A stretch of 34,966 nt of DNA, from the NCBI GenBank assembly GCA_947588205.1, contig CANPYG010000023.1, positions 1 through 34,966 on the forward strand. Direction: 5' to 3'. The DNA is from an uncultured Acetatifactor sp. (GTDB taxonomy: Bacteria; Bacillota; Clostridia; Lachnospirales; Lachnospiraceae). Made by a program: the position numbers and the translations under genes. Shown piece by piece: positions 24,361 to 33,469 of this stretch; position 1 is the first letter of the stretch; every line of letters starts with the position of its first letter. The notes beneath the pieces are model-generated. The model did no database searches. It worked only from the letters and a program-made list of their open reading frames with translations, and had not been told where the DNA came from.

Positions 24361-25068
24361 CATGTCCAGTATATCCTCGAAGCCCAAAATTTGCAAGAGG
24401 AGATTGGAAGCATTTATTCCGTCCAGCCGTTCCGGATGCCATTGAAAGCCCCAGACGGGCAGGCTTTTATGCATGACGGCTTCAACGCAGTTGTCCAACG
24501 TACACCACTGGACCGGAACCAGATCCTTTCCGGGCAGGCGTATCCCCTGGTGGTGGGCGCTGTTGACCGTCATATTGGTTCCAAAAACGGCAGACAATGG
24601 GCAGCCCGGGGTAATCCGGGTGGCATGATACTGGTCGCCGTTTTGGTATTCATGCAGATATGCTGTGGGGAGGTCCTGCACGAGGGTTCCGCCGAACGCT
24701 ACATTGATTACCTGCATTCCCTTACAGATGCCCAATACGGGAATGCGGAGTCCGATGCAATGCTCCAGCGCCTCAAACTGTAGAATATCCAGTTCTGTAT
24801 CAATATTCCGGGAACCGTGGTCGGCTTCCCCGAAAAAAGCAGGGGTGATATCCCCTCCGCCCGGCAGGACCAGCAGACCGCATCCATCCAGCTCTTTCAG
24901 GACAAGGCTGGTTTTTGTCTCGCAGAAAGGCGCTTCTGAAAAAAAACGTTCGTAATTTTTCGTGTACTCTTCCCGTCCGAAAATCGTGATCTTTAAGGGC
25001 GGCTTTCTTTTTTCCCCATCCATATTTACCTGAAGCGGCTGTGTCAAATGTTTCATCAGATTGTTCAT
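24358..25068 (-). CDS. Class I glutamine amidotransferase-like hydrolase (peptidase C26, PuuD-like)
   Basis: This 236-residue protein has the triad of gamma-glutamyl hydrolases: nucleophile Cys115 in VLGICKGMQVIN, His211 and Glu213 in GFQWHPE, plus LVLPGGGDITP and NSAHHQGI. The family includes PuuD, which hydrolyses gamma-glutamyl-GABA in putrescine breakdown, but no other putrescine genes are visible, so the substrate is open. AAGGAA lies eight bases before the ATG. It is followed by degV on the same strand and is divergent from the LTA synthase-like gene. Confidence 0.88.
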   Translation of the reverse strand: MNNLMKHLTQPLQVNMDGEKRKPPLKITIFGREEYTKNYERFFSEAPFCETKTSLVLKELDGCGLLVLPGGGDITPAFFGEADHGSRNIDTELDILQFEALEHCIGLRIPVLGICKGMQVINVAFGGTLVQDLPTAYLHEYQNGDQYHATRITPGCPLSAVFGTNMTVNSAHHQGIRLPGKDLVPVQWCTLDNCVEAVMHKSLPVWGFQWHPERLDGINASNLLLQILGFEDILDM

Positions 25069-25203
25069 CCTGATTTCCTTAACATTTTGTTTGTTATCAG
25101 TCTATTCCGTTCGGCGCCGATCATGAAAAGGATCTGTTCCTTATCCGGCTTATTATTCATTATAAAGAAATTCTTAAGCTTTCTTACTTTTTTAAAAAGC
25201 ATC

Positions 25204-25231
25204 TTGCGTTTTCGCGGGGAATTGATAAAAT
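25204..25231 (+). promoter_or_regulatory. Possible promoter of the LTA synthase-like gene
   Basis: TTGCGT (25204-25209), 16-base spacer, TAAAAT (25226-25231). If used, transcription would start at about 25238, next to the GTG at 25239, which would favour a later start codon such as the ATG at 25383. The rest of the 170-base gap to the C26 gene shows nothing clear. Confidence 0.35.
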
Positions 25232-25238
25232 AAGCAGG

Positions 25239-27338
25239 GTGAGAATGGATTTCGGATTTGCTCCAAACAGGAAACCGTATATCGGGCTTCTGAAAAGATC
25301 AGAATCCTGGAAAATATCAGAATCCTTGAAAATATCAGAATCCTTGAAAATATCAGAATCCGTAAAAAAGATAAAAAAAGGAATGAAAACCTTGCAAACG
25401 AAGAATTTAAGACCGGCAGGAGCGGAAAAATGGAAAGGGATTAAAGCAGTCAGGGCAGTCAGGGCAATTAGCTGGAAAAAGGTGCTTTCTTATCTGGCCC
25501 TGTTCATTTGTCCTGTGGTAACCTTTTATCTGTTTGATGCATATACGCATAATCCCCTGGTCAGTATGAATTTCAAAACGCAGCTTTTAAATATTGCTTT
25601 TTATGAGCTGACGGCGCTTTTGCTGTTTGGGCTGCTGCGCACCCTGCGTCTGGCGCTGATGCTGCAGAGCGGATTGTTTATGGTGGTCGGGCTGGCGAAT
25701 TATTACGTGCTGGACTTCCGTTCCGCACCGATAATGCCCTGGGATATCTATTCTATTTCCACGGCTGCCAGTGTAGCCGATAATTTCAGTTATTCCCTCG
25801 GCAGGGATGCGCTTCTGGTGCTTGCGGGTTTCCTGACATTGTTGATCATTGAGAGCAGAATGAAGCTGAAAGCGCCCGGACGCCTGGGTGTCAGGGCGCT
25901 GATCGTGGCGCTTCCCCTTTTTCTCCTGGTCGGATATAAGAATCTGGTCCAGAATGACCAGTTCATCTTGTCCTTTGGGTTATATGATAAGCTGTTTACG
26001 CCCAATGTGATGACGAAGCGGGACGGCAATGTTGTCGCCTTTATGATGGAGCTGAAATACCTGGAGGTGGATGTGCCGGAGGGATATTCTGCAGAAGAGG
26101 CGGAAGCCTTCTATCACGCCAATGAGACAGACGCCTACAGGCAGGCGGTGGCGGAGCCGGAGAGCCTGAAGCGGCCGAATATCATCGTAATCATGGACGA
26201 GGCCTTTTCGGACCTGTCTGTCCTGGCCGAGCTTAAAACGAATGAAGATGTCATGCCGTTTATACATAGTCTGCAGGAAGATGCGGACAATAGGACATCA
26301 GAGGATGATACGAAGACTCGTGGGACAGGCGGCTATCACACCACAGGCTGGCTGAATGTCTCCGTTCTGGGCGGCAATACCGCGAACACGGAATTTGAGT
26401 TCCTTACGGGACATACCATGCAGTTTCTTCCCCAGGGGAGCGTTCCCTATCAGCAGTATCTTCAATCCAGCGAGCCTTCCCTGGCGAGTTATCTGAAGGA
26501 TCTGGGATATCATACGATAGCGATGCACCCTTATAATGCCAGCGGCTGGGAGCGGAACAGGGTGTATCCTTTGGTTGGATTTGAAGAGTTTCTGTCTCTG
26601 AAGAATTTTACAGGGATAAAGAAAATACGGCAATATGTGTCCGACGAGACCTGCTTTAACACGATCATACGCCTTTTCAACAGAAAAAAAGCGGGAGAGC
26701 CTTTGTTTATTTTCAACGTCACCATGCAGAACCACAGCGGTTATACGGAGGATTACAATAATTTTACGCCGGATATCATAGTGGAGGGGACGGATTCCAA
26801 GGTCCTGTCCCGGTACCTTTCTTTGATGAAGCGCACGGATCAGGCCTTTCAGGAGCTGGTGGAATACTTTTCGGAAGTGGAGGAGGAGACGATCATCGTT
26901 TTCTTTGGGGATCATCAGCCTACAGTCTCTGTGAGCAATCCCCTGCTTCGGGCGAACGGAATCGATCCGGACTCTTTGCAAGAAGAAGATAATATGTTAA
27001 AATATAAGGTGCCGTTTGTGATATGGAGCAATTTTGAAATTGAGGAAGGGCAGGGAGTGGAGACAAGCCCCAACTATCTTGCAATTGATCTATTGGAGGA
27101 CTGCGGTCTGCCGCTGCCGCCCTATCAGAACTACCTTAAACAGGTGCGGGAGGAATTTCCGGTCCTTTCCGGGATGCGGATCACGGACCGGGCAGGGCGT
27201 ACCGCGATAGATTCCCAGATGACAAAGGAAGAGCAGGAGGCCTGCAGGGAGGCGCTGCTCCCCTATCAAAGTCTGCAGTACTACATGCTGTTTGACTTCC
27301 CCCAGGAGGAAGGGCAGCGGGAAGAATCCAATGAATAA
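25239..27338 (+). CDS. LTA synthase-like membrane phosphotransferase (sulfatase fold)
   Basis: Up to 699 residues: a cytosolic N-terminal segment, about five membrane helices (residues about 85-260), then an extracellular alkaline-phosphatase/sulfatase domain. The domain has IIVIMDEAFSDL, the catalytic threonine Thr381 in GGNTANTEFEFLTG, and FFGDHQPTV near residue 560. Related enzymes transfer glycerol-phosphate from phosphatidylglycerol to build lipoteichoic acid. The first ~48 residues are repetitive (SLKISE units from an 18-nt repeat), and a start at 25383 (MKTLQTK) would remove them, so the start is uncertain. It is followed by a YfhO-family gene, consistent with teichoic acid synthesis and decoration. 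Confidence 0.9.
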   Translation: MRMDFGFAPNRKPYIGLLKRSESWKISESLKISESLKISESVKKIKKGMKTLQTKNLRPAGAEKWKGIKAVRAVRAISWKKVLSYLALFICPVVTFYLFDAYTHNPLVSMNFKTQLLNIAFYELTALLLFGLLRTLRLALMLQSGLFMVVGLANYYVLDFRSAPIMPWDIYSISTAASVADNFSYSLGRDALLVLAGFLTLLIIESRMKLKAPGRLGVRALIVALPLFLLVGYKNLVQNDQFILSFGLYDKLFTPNVMTKRDGNVVAFMMELKYLEVDVPEGYSAEEAEAFYHANETDAYRQAVAEPESLKRPNIIVIMDEAFSDLSVLAELKTNEDVMPFIHSLQEDADNRTSEDDTKTRGTGGYHTTGWLNVSVLGGNTANTEFEFLTGHTMQFLPQGSVPYQQYLQSSEPSLASYLKDLGYHTIAMHPYNASGWERNRVYPLVGFEEFLSLKNFTGIKKIRQYVSDETCFNTIIRLFNRKKAGEPLFIFNVTMQNHSGYTEDYNNFTPDIIVEGTDSKVLSRYLSLMKRTDQAFQELVEYFSEVEEETIIVFFGDHQPTVSVSNPLLRANGIDPDSLQEEDNMLKYKVPFVIWSNFEIEEGQGVETSPNYLAIDLLEDCGLPLPPYQNYLKQVREEFPVLSGMRITDRAGRTAIDSQMTKEEQEACREALLPYQSLQYYMLFDFPQEEGQREESNE
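25293..25361 (+). repeat. 18-nt tandem repeat at the 5' end of the LTA synthase-like gene
   Basis: The unit AAAATATCAGAATCCTTG repeats at 25311 and 25329, with a partial copy at 25347 and a diverged copy (AAAAGATCAGAATCCTGG) at 25293. In frame it encodes SLKISE-type units. A separate 9-nt duplication (GCAGTCAGG twice, 25446-25463) follows in the same gene. Confidence 0.85.
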
Positions 27339-27358
27339 AGGATAGCCCCGGGAAGAGG

Positions 27359-27400
27359 CAGGGTAAGTCAGAGTAACAGCAGGGTAAGTCAGAGTAACAG
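27359..27400 (+). repeat. 21-nt perfect tandem duplication in the gap before yfhO
   Basis: CAGGGTAAGTCAGAGTAACAG occurs at 27359-27379 and again, identical, at 27380-27400. It fills nearly half of the 93-base gap between the LTA synthase-like and YfhO-family genes. No terminator or promoter is visible there, so the two genes may be co-transcribed. Confidence 0.85.
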
Positions 27401-27431
27401 ATCAGAAGAATTCAGGCGAGGGTTTCATCAG

Positions 27432-30227
27432 ATGATGGGCGATATGGAAGGAAAAGGGCCGGGGAAGTTTTTGCATCTTCGGAAAGGACAAAAAAAAGAA
27501 TTGATGGAAGACAGCAGAAGAGAAGATAGGATATGGCGCGCGCTATTGCTCATATTTGCCTTTTCGATCCCCGCTTTCATTATGCTGATTCTTTTTATCA
27601 TAAACAGGATCTATCCGTTTGGGGACAGAAGCTTTCTGTTTTCGGATATGTGGCACCAGTACATGCCCTTTTTTACCGAGTTTATTCATAAAATAAAGGC
27701 GGGGGAGGGTCTGTCCTATTCCTATATGGTGGGGATCGGTTCAAATTTCCTGGCGCTGTATGTTTATTATCTGGCAAGCCCCCTTCACTGGCTGGCGTTT
27801 CTGGTTCCCGAGAGCCATCTCATGGAATTTATGAGTTATCTTGTGATCGTAAAGGCAGGGCTTTGCAGTCTGACCTTTTATATTTATTTGCGGGGACATT
27901 TCCGCAGGGTAGATGTGGGAGGGCTTTTCTTTTCCTGCTTTTATGCCCTGTCAGGCTTTATGGCAGCCTATAACTGGAATATAATGTGGCTGGACTGCGT
28001 GGTGCTTCTGCCCCTTATCCTGCTGGGCCTGGAGCGCCTGGTGAAGGAGGGGCGCTGCACCCTGTATTGCGTTGCCCTGACCATGTCCATTTTGTCCAAC
28101 TATTATATCTCCATCATGATCTGCATTTTCCTGGTGCTGTATTTCCTGATGCTTTTGCTGGTGGAAAAAAGGAACCTGCGCATGTTTGTGAATTTTGCCA
28201 TATACTCCCTGTTGGCGGGGGGAATGGCGGCGGTGCTTCTTGTGCCGGAGGTGCTGGCGATCCTGGAGACGGATTTCGGGGATATGGATTTCCCGAAAAA
28301 GGTAGAATCCTATTTTTCCGTGCTGGACATGCTGGCGAGACATTGTATGGCGGTGATGACGGAAAGGGGGCTGGACCACTGGCCGAATATTTACTGCGGC
28401 GTGGGAGTGTTCCTTCTGCTGCCCCTTTATGCCGTATGTAAAAAGATCCCTATCCGCAGGCGGTTTGGCTATCTTGCCCTTGCGGGGGTGATGCTTCTGG
28501 GCTTTTCCACCAATATACTGGATTTTATCTGGCATGGCCTGAACTGGCCGGACTCTCTTCCGGCGAGGCAGTCCTTTATCTATATTTTCCTGATGATCAT
28601 TATGTGCTATGCTGCCTATCGGGAGGTGGACCGGATCCCGAAGGAACATATTTTGTATTCATACCTGGGCTCCATCGTATTCCTGCTGTGTGTTGAGAAG
28701 TTCGTGGAGCATGAGGATTTTCTACTGGGCGTGGAATGGCTGAATGTGGCTTTTGTCACCGCTTACGCTGTTTTGCTCTATCTGCGTAAAACACGCTGCA
28801 AAGGCGTCTGGAGGGATGGCCTTGCGGTCGCCGCCCTGATCGTGGTGATGGCAGAGGCTGGAATCAACACCTATTGCTGCAGCATCGGCACAACGAGCCG
28901 TTCCCAGTACCTGAATCCTCTTCCTGATTATGCGGCTCTCTATAAAACGGCTCAGGAAGAGGCCTTGGAGGATGACCAGGTATTTTTTAGGATGGAAAAG
29001 TTTTCCAGAAAAACCAAGAATGACGGGACGCTGGCAGGCTTTCCCACCGCTTCGCTTTTCTCCTCCACCATGAATTCCTATGTCATGGATCTGTATGAGC
29101 GCTTGGGAATGCGGCACAGTAAGGTTTATTACTGCTATGACGGGGCTACCTTTTTCACCTCTGCGCTTTTGAATGTCCGTTTCTTATATGGGGAGAAGGA
29201 CCAGGAGGAAGGACCGCTTTATCAATGGGTCGACAGCAGCGGCGAGGTCAGTCTTTTTGAAGCGGTTGAGACACTTCCTTTTGGATATGTGGCGCCCAGC
29301 GGTTATGAGCTGAGTTCGGGATACGTCAATGACGCGCTGAGACTGCAGAACAATATGGTGCAGCGCCTGGGCATCCAGGGAGATCTTTTTCACAAGACAA
29401 CAGAGGGCGGAAGAGGAGAAAAGGTGACGGTTTCCGCCGGGGAAGACGGCTATTATTATGGAGTGCTTACTGCCTCCGGAACCAGTAAGATCAAGGTATC
29501 GGGCAGTGTGGAGAGGGAACTGAACGACCTGAAAAAAGGTTCGGTCCTTTATCTGGGGTATCTGGAACAGGGCGACAGCGTCACCCTGACCAATCATAAC
29601 GAGGATGATGATACGCCTGAAATCAAATTCGACGTGTACCGTATGGATGAAGAAGTTTTAAAAGAGGCACTTGCCAGCCTGGGCGAGGAGCATCTGACCG
29701 ATGTAGCCTATGACAGTACCCATGTGAGCGGCGAGGTAGAGCTTGCGGAGGATGGCAGACTCATCCTGTCCATTCCCTATGAGAAGGGATGGACGGTTGT
29801 CCTGGACGGCGAGGAAGTGGAGCCTGCCACCTTTGGGGGAACTTTGATTGCCCTGGACCTTCCCGCAGGTCATCACAGCCTGTCCATGAGCTATGTGCCC
29901 GAAGGAAAGTATGAAGGAATTTTTATCAGCCTGTGCAGCCTGGCTCTTTTTGGGGCTCTTACGCTGATTCAACATCATATGAAAAAGAGGAGGTTTAAGA
30001 AGAATGCAGTCAACAATGCAGGAGATGACGCAGCAGGCGTTGGAGAAAACGCAGGAGATGACGCAACAGGCGTTGGAGAAAACGGAGGAGGTCATCCGGA
30101 AGGAATACGGGAAGAAGAGAACCCAGGACGCGCTGAGAATTCTGATGATCATAGCGGCCTCTGTGGTCATGGCGATGAACCTGAAGAGCTTTGTGAGACC
30201 GGGGGGACTGATTCCGGGCGGATTTAA
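27432..30227 (+). CDS. YfhO-family GT-C type membrane glycosyltransferase
   Basis: This 931-residue protein has about 12-13 helices in its first ~480 residues, an extracellular loop after helix 1 with DMWHQYMPFF (conserved Asp of GT-C folds), a beta-rich extracellular domain (about 500-820; IPYEKGWTVVLDGEEVEP) and a final helix near 835-855. YfhO-family proteins decorate teichoic acids or other envelope polymers with sugars from lipid carriers. After the last helix and its stop-transfer KKRRFKK, where homologues usually end, the frame runs on for about 75 Gly/Asp/Glu-rich residues overlapping yitT in another frame. This tail is probably a read-through extension after loss of the original stop (inference). 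Confidence 0.88.
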   Translation: MMGDMEGKGPGKFLHLRKGQKKELMEDSRREDRIWRALLLIFAFSIPAFIMLILFIINRIYPFGDRSFLFSDMWHQYMPFFTEFIHKIKAGEGLSYSYMVGIGSNFLALYVYYLASPLHWLAFLVPESHLMEFMSYLVIVKAGLCSLTFYIYLRGHFRRVDVGGLFFSCFYALSGFMAAYNWNIMWLDCVVLLPLILLGLERLVKEGRCTLYCVALTMSILSNYYISIMICIFLVLYFLMLLLVEKRNLRMFVNFAIYSLLAGGMAAVLLVPEVLAILETDFGDMDFPKKVESYFSVLDMLARHCMAVMTERGLDHWPNIYCGVGVFLLLPLYAVCKKIPIRRRFGYLALAGVMLLGFSTNILDFIWHGLNWPDSLPARQSFIYIFLMIIMCYAAYREVDRIPKEHILYSYLGSIVFLLCVEKFVEHEDFLLGVEWLNVAFVTAYAVLLYLRKTRCKGVWRDGLAVAALIVVMAEAGINTYCCSIGTTSRSQYLNPLPDYAALYKTAQEEALEDDQVFFRMEKFSRKTKNDGTLAGFPTASLFSSTMNSYVMDLYERLGMRHSKVYYCYDGATFFTSALLNVRFLYGEKDQEEGPLYQWVDSSGEVSLFEAVETLPFGYVAPSGYELSSGYVNDALRLQNNMVQRLGIQGDLFHKTTEGGRGEKVTVSAGEDGYYYGVLTASGTSKIKVSGSVERELNDLKKGSVLYLGYLEQGDSVTLTNHNEDDDTPEIKFDVYRMDEEVLKEALASLGEEHLTDVAYDSTHVSGEVELAEDGRLILSIPYEKGWTVVLDGEEVEPATFGGTLIALDLPAGHHSLSMSYVPEGKYEGIFISLCSLALFGALTLIQHHMKKRRFKKNAVNNAGDDAAGVGENAGDDATGVGENGGGHPEGIREEENPGRAENSDDHSGLCGHGDEPEELCETGGTDSGRI

Positions 30228-30966
30228 CGGACTGACCAGACTGATCCAGGAGATCTCCTACATGCTTTGGAAGGTGGAACCTCCCTTTACCGCCATCAAC
30301 CTGGCGTTGAATGCGGTTCCCATTGTGATCAGTTATAAGTTTATCGGAAAAAAGTTTACCCTTTACTCCTGTCTGATGATCGTGCTGGCAGGCCTTCTGA
30401 CCGATATTATGCCGGCGTATCAGTTTACGTCGGATATTCTGCTGATCGCCGTATTCGGCGGACTGATCAACGGAGTCGCCATCAGTATCTGCCTTTTTGC
30501 CAGGGCGACCAGCGGCGGAACGGATTTTATCTCTATTTTCCTTTCGGAAAAGTTCGGTATCGACGCCTGGAATTATATCCTGATCGGGAACGTGGTGATC
30601 ATCCTTTGCGCCGGATATCTGTTTGGCTGGGATAAGGCTTTGTATTCCATCATTTATCAGTTTTCCTCCACACAGGTGTTGAATACCCTGTATAAGAGAT
30701 ATCAGAAGCAGACCCTGTTCATCGTGACAGAAAAGCCGGATGAGGTTTACGAGGAAATCCGCGATATCACAAACCACGACGCTACCCTGATCAAGGGAAT
30801 CGGCTGCTATCAGAACAGGGAGTGCAATATCCTTTACTCCGTGATCGGCAGGGATGAGGTGAGAAAAGTCCTCAATACCGTGCGAAGGGTGGACAGCGCA
30901 GCATTTATCAATATGATCCGGACGGAGAACCTGTCGGGGAAATTTTATAAGAAACCAAATGACTGA
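30004..30966 (+). CDS. YitT family membrane protein (DUF161/DUF2179)
   Basis: This 320-residue protein has about six helices from residue 45 to 215, including the family motif SFVRPGGLIPGGFNGLTRL, and a C-terminal cytosolic DUF2179 domain (TLFIVTEKPDEVYEEI). The role of the family is unsettled. AGGAGG nine bases before the ATG at 30004 supports this start, even though it lies 224 bases inside the yfhO frame. The first ~35 residues are a Gln/Glu-rich helical extension with an 11-residue duplication (QEMTQQALEKT twice) not expected in homologues. A terminator follows 24 bases after the stop. Confidence 0.9.
   Translation: MQSTMQEMTQQALEKTQEMTQQALEKTEEVIRKEYGKKRTQDALRILMIIAASVVMAMNLKSFVRPGGLIPGGFNGLTRLIQEISYMLWKVEPPFTAINLALNAVPIVISYKFIGKKFTLYSCLMIVLAGLLTDIMPAYQFTSDILLIAVFGGLINGVAISICLFARATSGGTDFISIFLSEKFGIDAWNYILIGNVVIILCAGYLFGWDKALYSIIYQFSSTQVLNTLYKRYQKQTLFIVTEKPDEVYEEIRDITNHDATLIKGIGCYQNRECNILYSVIGRDEVRKVLNTVRRVDSAAFINMIRTENLSGKFYKKPND
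30019..30084 (+). repeat. 33-nt tandem duplication inside the yfhO/yitT overlap
   Basis: Two copies (30019-30051 and 30052-30084) differ at a single base. One frame gives QEMTQQALEKT twice (YitT), the other NAGDDA(A/T)GVGE-type repeats (YfhO tail). Because 33 is a multiple of three, both frames stay open. Confidence 0.9.
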
Positions 30967-30989
30967 GAAAGGAAAGAATATTCCATTGC

Positions 30990-31030
30990 AAAAGCTGCCC
31001 GGGGAAGGAGGATGGCTCCGGACAGCTTTT
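30990..31030. terminator. Bidirectional terminator between yitT and the alpha-galactosidase gene
   Basis: AAAAGCTGCCCGG (30990-31002) and CCGGACAGCTTTT (31018-31030) form a 13-bp stem with one mismatch. The flanking A and T runs let it work on both strands, as expected between converging genes. Confidence 0.8.
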
Positions 31031-31054
31031 ATCGTGCGCCTGGAGGCGAACGTC

Positions 31055-32416
31055 TTATCTTATCTGATGGTATACGCAACAGGCATGGGGAGGGAGCTCC
31101 TTTATCCGGGATCCGTTCCCTGAGACAGGTGAGGACGGGGTGGATACCACGTTCCCGGTCCATAGCTCTTCCCAGCTGCTTTCGTTGGAAAGTGCTTCGA
31201 GAGCGGACGTGGCAGCCTGTCCGGACAAAACAGCGTGTTTTGCCCTGGCAAGCTGCCCGGCAGTGACCTCCAGGGGTGTCTCGCCCAGGTTGAAAAAGGC
31301 GAGATAAAGATCCCTGGTTTTCTCATTGTAAGCGCTCCAGACGGCTTTCTCCTGATCCAGTGCAAGCTGTCTGGGGCGGCAGTCCGGGGTGCGCATGGCG
31401 AGGAGTTTTTCATTGGTCAGCAAGGAAAGCGTCCATTCATCCAGCTTGGTCATTTCGGCTCCCAGCATAAGAGGGGAACCGAAGAGGCACCAGAGGGTCA
31501 TCATGGTACGCTGCTCATCACGGGTGAAAGAGGTCTGGCGTTCCTGGCCGAAGCCCTTGCCCAGATATCCTAAGGGCAGCATGTCGCAGTCCGGGAAGCA
31601 TCCCGCGGATACATGGTTCTGCCACAGCTCGCAGCGGCGGAACATGTCCTTTAACAGGCGCCAGTCATCCCAGAAGTCATCCGTGATGCGCCACATATTG
31701 GCGTAGGTTTCATAGTGCCATGCCTGTTCGATCAGCGCGGGACCGGGGGAGAGGGAAAGAACGAGCGGTCTGCCGCAGCGGGCAATGGCCGTTGAGAGCA
31801 TCTCCACCTCATGCCTTGCGGAATACAGGTTGTTCCGGTACAGGTTCGTGTTGCAGATATCGTCGCATTTGATATAGTCCACTCCCCAGGAAGCGTAAAG
31901 CTCCAACAGGGAGTCATAATAAGCCTGTCCTTCTGGACAATTGCGGACGCCGTACATATCCGGGTTCCAGCCGCAGATGGAGCTGGGATCCGCAATCCGG
32001 TCCGCGGTCAAACTGCAGTCCTTGATTTTGCCGTGGAGGTGCGCGGCGATCCTGGGAATGCCCCTCATGATATGGATGCCGAATTTAAGACCCAGGGAAT
32101 GGATATAATCTGCCAGAGGCTGAAAGCCTGCGCCGCCCGTGGAGGAAGGAAAACGCTCCGGATCCGGGAGCAGCCTGGAATATTCGTCCATTTCCAGCCC
32201 GGAAAAAGGGATATATTGATATTGACTGCGCTGGGAGCCTGCGCCGTGGGCGTACCACTGAATGTCCACCACGATATATTCCCAGCCATATTTTTTCAGG
32301 TGGGCTGCCATATAATCCGCATTGGCTTTTACTTGCTGTTCATTTACTGTGGTATCATAATAGTCGTAGCTGTTCCAGCCCATGGGCGGGAGAGGGGCAT
32401 AAGCATTTTTGTTCAT
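31055..32416 (-). CDS. GH27 alpha-galactosidase
   Basis: This 453-residue (beta/alpha)8 enzyme starts with PPMGWNSYDYY, the GH27 signature. The predicted nucleophile is Asp185 (YIKCDD) and the acid/base is Asp247 (MWRITDDFWD). A C-terminal beta-sandwich follows from about residue 370. There is no signal peptide, so it acts in the cytosol on imported alpha-galactosides (or related substrates; GH27 also includes alpha-N-acetylgalactosaminidases). It follows the AraC-type regulator gene by 81 bases on the same strand, suggesting joint expression and control. AAAGGA lies about 14 bases before the ATG. Confidence 0.92.
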   Translation of the reverse strand: MNKNAYAPLPPMGWNSYDYYDTTVNEQQVKANADYMAAHLKKYGWEYIVVDIQWYAHGAGSQRSQYQYIPFSGLEMDEYSRLLPDPERFPSSTGGAGFQPLADYIHSLGLKFGIHIMRGIPRIAAHLHGKIKDCSLTADRIADPSSICGWNPDMYGVRNCPEGQAYYDSLLELYASWGVDYIKCDDICNTNLYRNNLYSARHEVEMLSTAIARCGRPLVLSLSPGPALIEQAWHYETYANMWRITDDFWDDWRLLKDMFRRCELWQNHVSAGCFPDCDMLPLGYLGKGFGQERQTSFTRDEQRTMMTLWCLFGSPLMLGAEMTKLDEWTLSLLTNEKLLAMRTPDCRPRQLALDQEKAVWSAYNEKTRDLYLAFFNLGETPLEVTAGQLARAKHAVLSGQAATSALEALSNESSWEELWTGNVVSTPSSPVSGNGSRIKELPPHACCVYHQIR

Positions 32417-32497
32417 AATTTAGAGGAATCCTTTCTTCTGATTTTTATAAATTCTTAGCGTCTTATTTTATTCAGTCTGTCGGTTTCATATGTTTTG

Positions 32498-33382
32498 TCA
32501 GCTTACAGTCAGGCTGGCGTATTTCTTAGGGGAGACCCCCACCGCTTTGGTAAAGGCCTTGAAGAAATTGCTGTAGTCCGTAAAGCCGCTGCGTTCATAG
32601 GCTTCGGCGATGCTCACCCCTTCGTCCAGCAGGGCTTTCGCGATGCTGATCCTTCTTGCGGTGATATATTTGTTGATGGTGGTGCTGGTGGCGGATTTGA
32701 AGATCCTGCAGATGTAGGACTGGCTCAGGTAGAAATGCTCCGCCAGCTGGGCCGTGGTGATGGGCTGGGAAATATTCTGGTTGATATATGCCAGGATCTC
32801 TTCCACCTGTCTGCTGTACCGGTAAGAGGACAGCCCCGCATCCGGGCCGTTCGCGGAGGAAACCGAGTTAATCAGCACCAAAAGCTGCAGGAAGGCCGCC
32901 TGTTCCAGCACATCGTGGGCGTACCCCTCCGCCGAGGTGATCTTATCGATATAGTAGAGAAAACGGTTCTGCTGTTCCTTGTTCAAGGAGATCCTGTGGG
33001 TAAAGCCCAAGGGGCGATGGGTAAAGCAAAAGTCCAGATCCGTTTCCGCCGTGGAAAGCCGCTTCACATAATCCGGATGGATGCTTATGACAATGCGCTC
33101 GTGGAAATGGGAATCCACCTCCGTCAGCTTATGGCTTTCGTACTGGTTGATGATGAACAAATCCCCTGGCTCGATGTCATAAAATTTATTGTCGATCAGA
33201 AATTGTTTTCCCCCGGAAATGGAATAATACAGTTCATAACAATCATGGATGTGCATGTCCATGGTTTTTTCCTCGTTGTAAAGATGGGCGATGGAAAAGG
33301 TATGGTTTTTCAGGCAGTTTTCTACCGCAAGCTTACAGGAAGAGAGCTCTTCCATGGTTCGTTCCTTCTTTCCGTCCTGCAT
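32498..33382 (-). CDS. AraC-family transcriptional regulator
   Basis: This 294-residue protein has an N-terminal cupin-like sensor (HIHDCYELYYSISGGKQFLI, IEPGDLFIINQYESH) and a C-terminal double helix-turn-helix (about residues 190-290: TTAQLAEHFYLSQSYICRIF, then AEAYERSGFTDYSNFFKAF and GVSPKKY). It probably activates nearby sugar genes on binding a sugar signal: the GH27 gene behind it, and perhaps the divergent kduI. A second start nine codons in (MEELSS), with AAGGA eight bases upstream, is possible. A 17-bp-spaced promoter lies upstream. Confidence 0.92.
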   Translation of the reverse strand: MQDGKKERTMEELSSCKLAVENCLKNHTFSIAHLYNEEKTMDMHIHDCYELYYSISGGKQFLIDNKFYDIEPGDLFIINQYESHKLTEVDSHFHERIVISIHPDYVKRLSTAETDLDFCFTHRPLGFTHRISLNKEQQNRFLYYIDKITSAEGYAHDVLEQAAFLQLLVLINSVSSANGPDAGLSSYRYSRQVEEILAYINQNISQPITTAQLAEHFYLSQSYICRIFKSATSTTINKYITARRISIAKALLDEGVSIAEAYERSGFTDYSNFFKAFTKAVGVSPKKYASLTVS

Positions 33383-33469
33383 GGGGCTGGCGCCCCTTCG
33401 GACATTTTAAAATCTTCTGAATCTTCTGATAAGGCGGATTCTTTTTGCAAACCACCCTTCTTACGGATC

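Noticed and set aside
27986..28441. 151-codon plus-strand frame inside the YfhO-family gene
   Set aside because: It lies wholly within a well-supported membrane protein gene in another frame and reads as Gly/Ala/Pro-rich shadow sequence.
31811..32458. 215-codon plus-strand frame opposite the GH27 gene
   Set aside because: The minus strand encodes GH27 motifs and catalytic residues there; the plus frame has no recognisable features.
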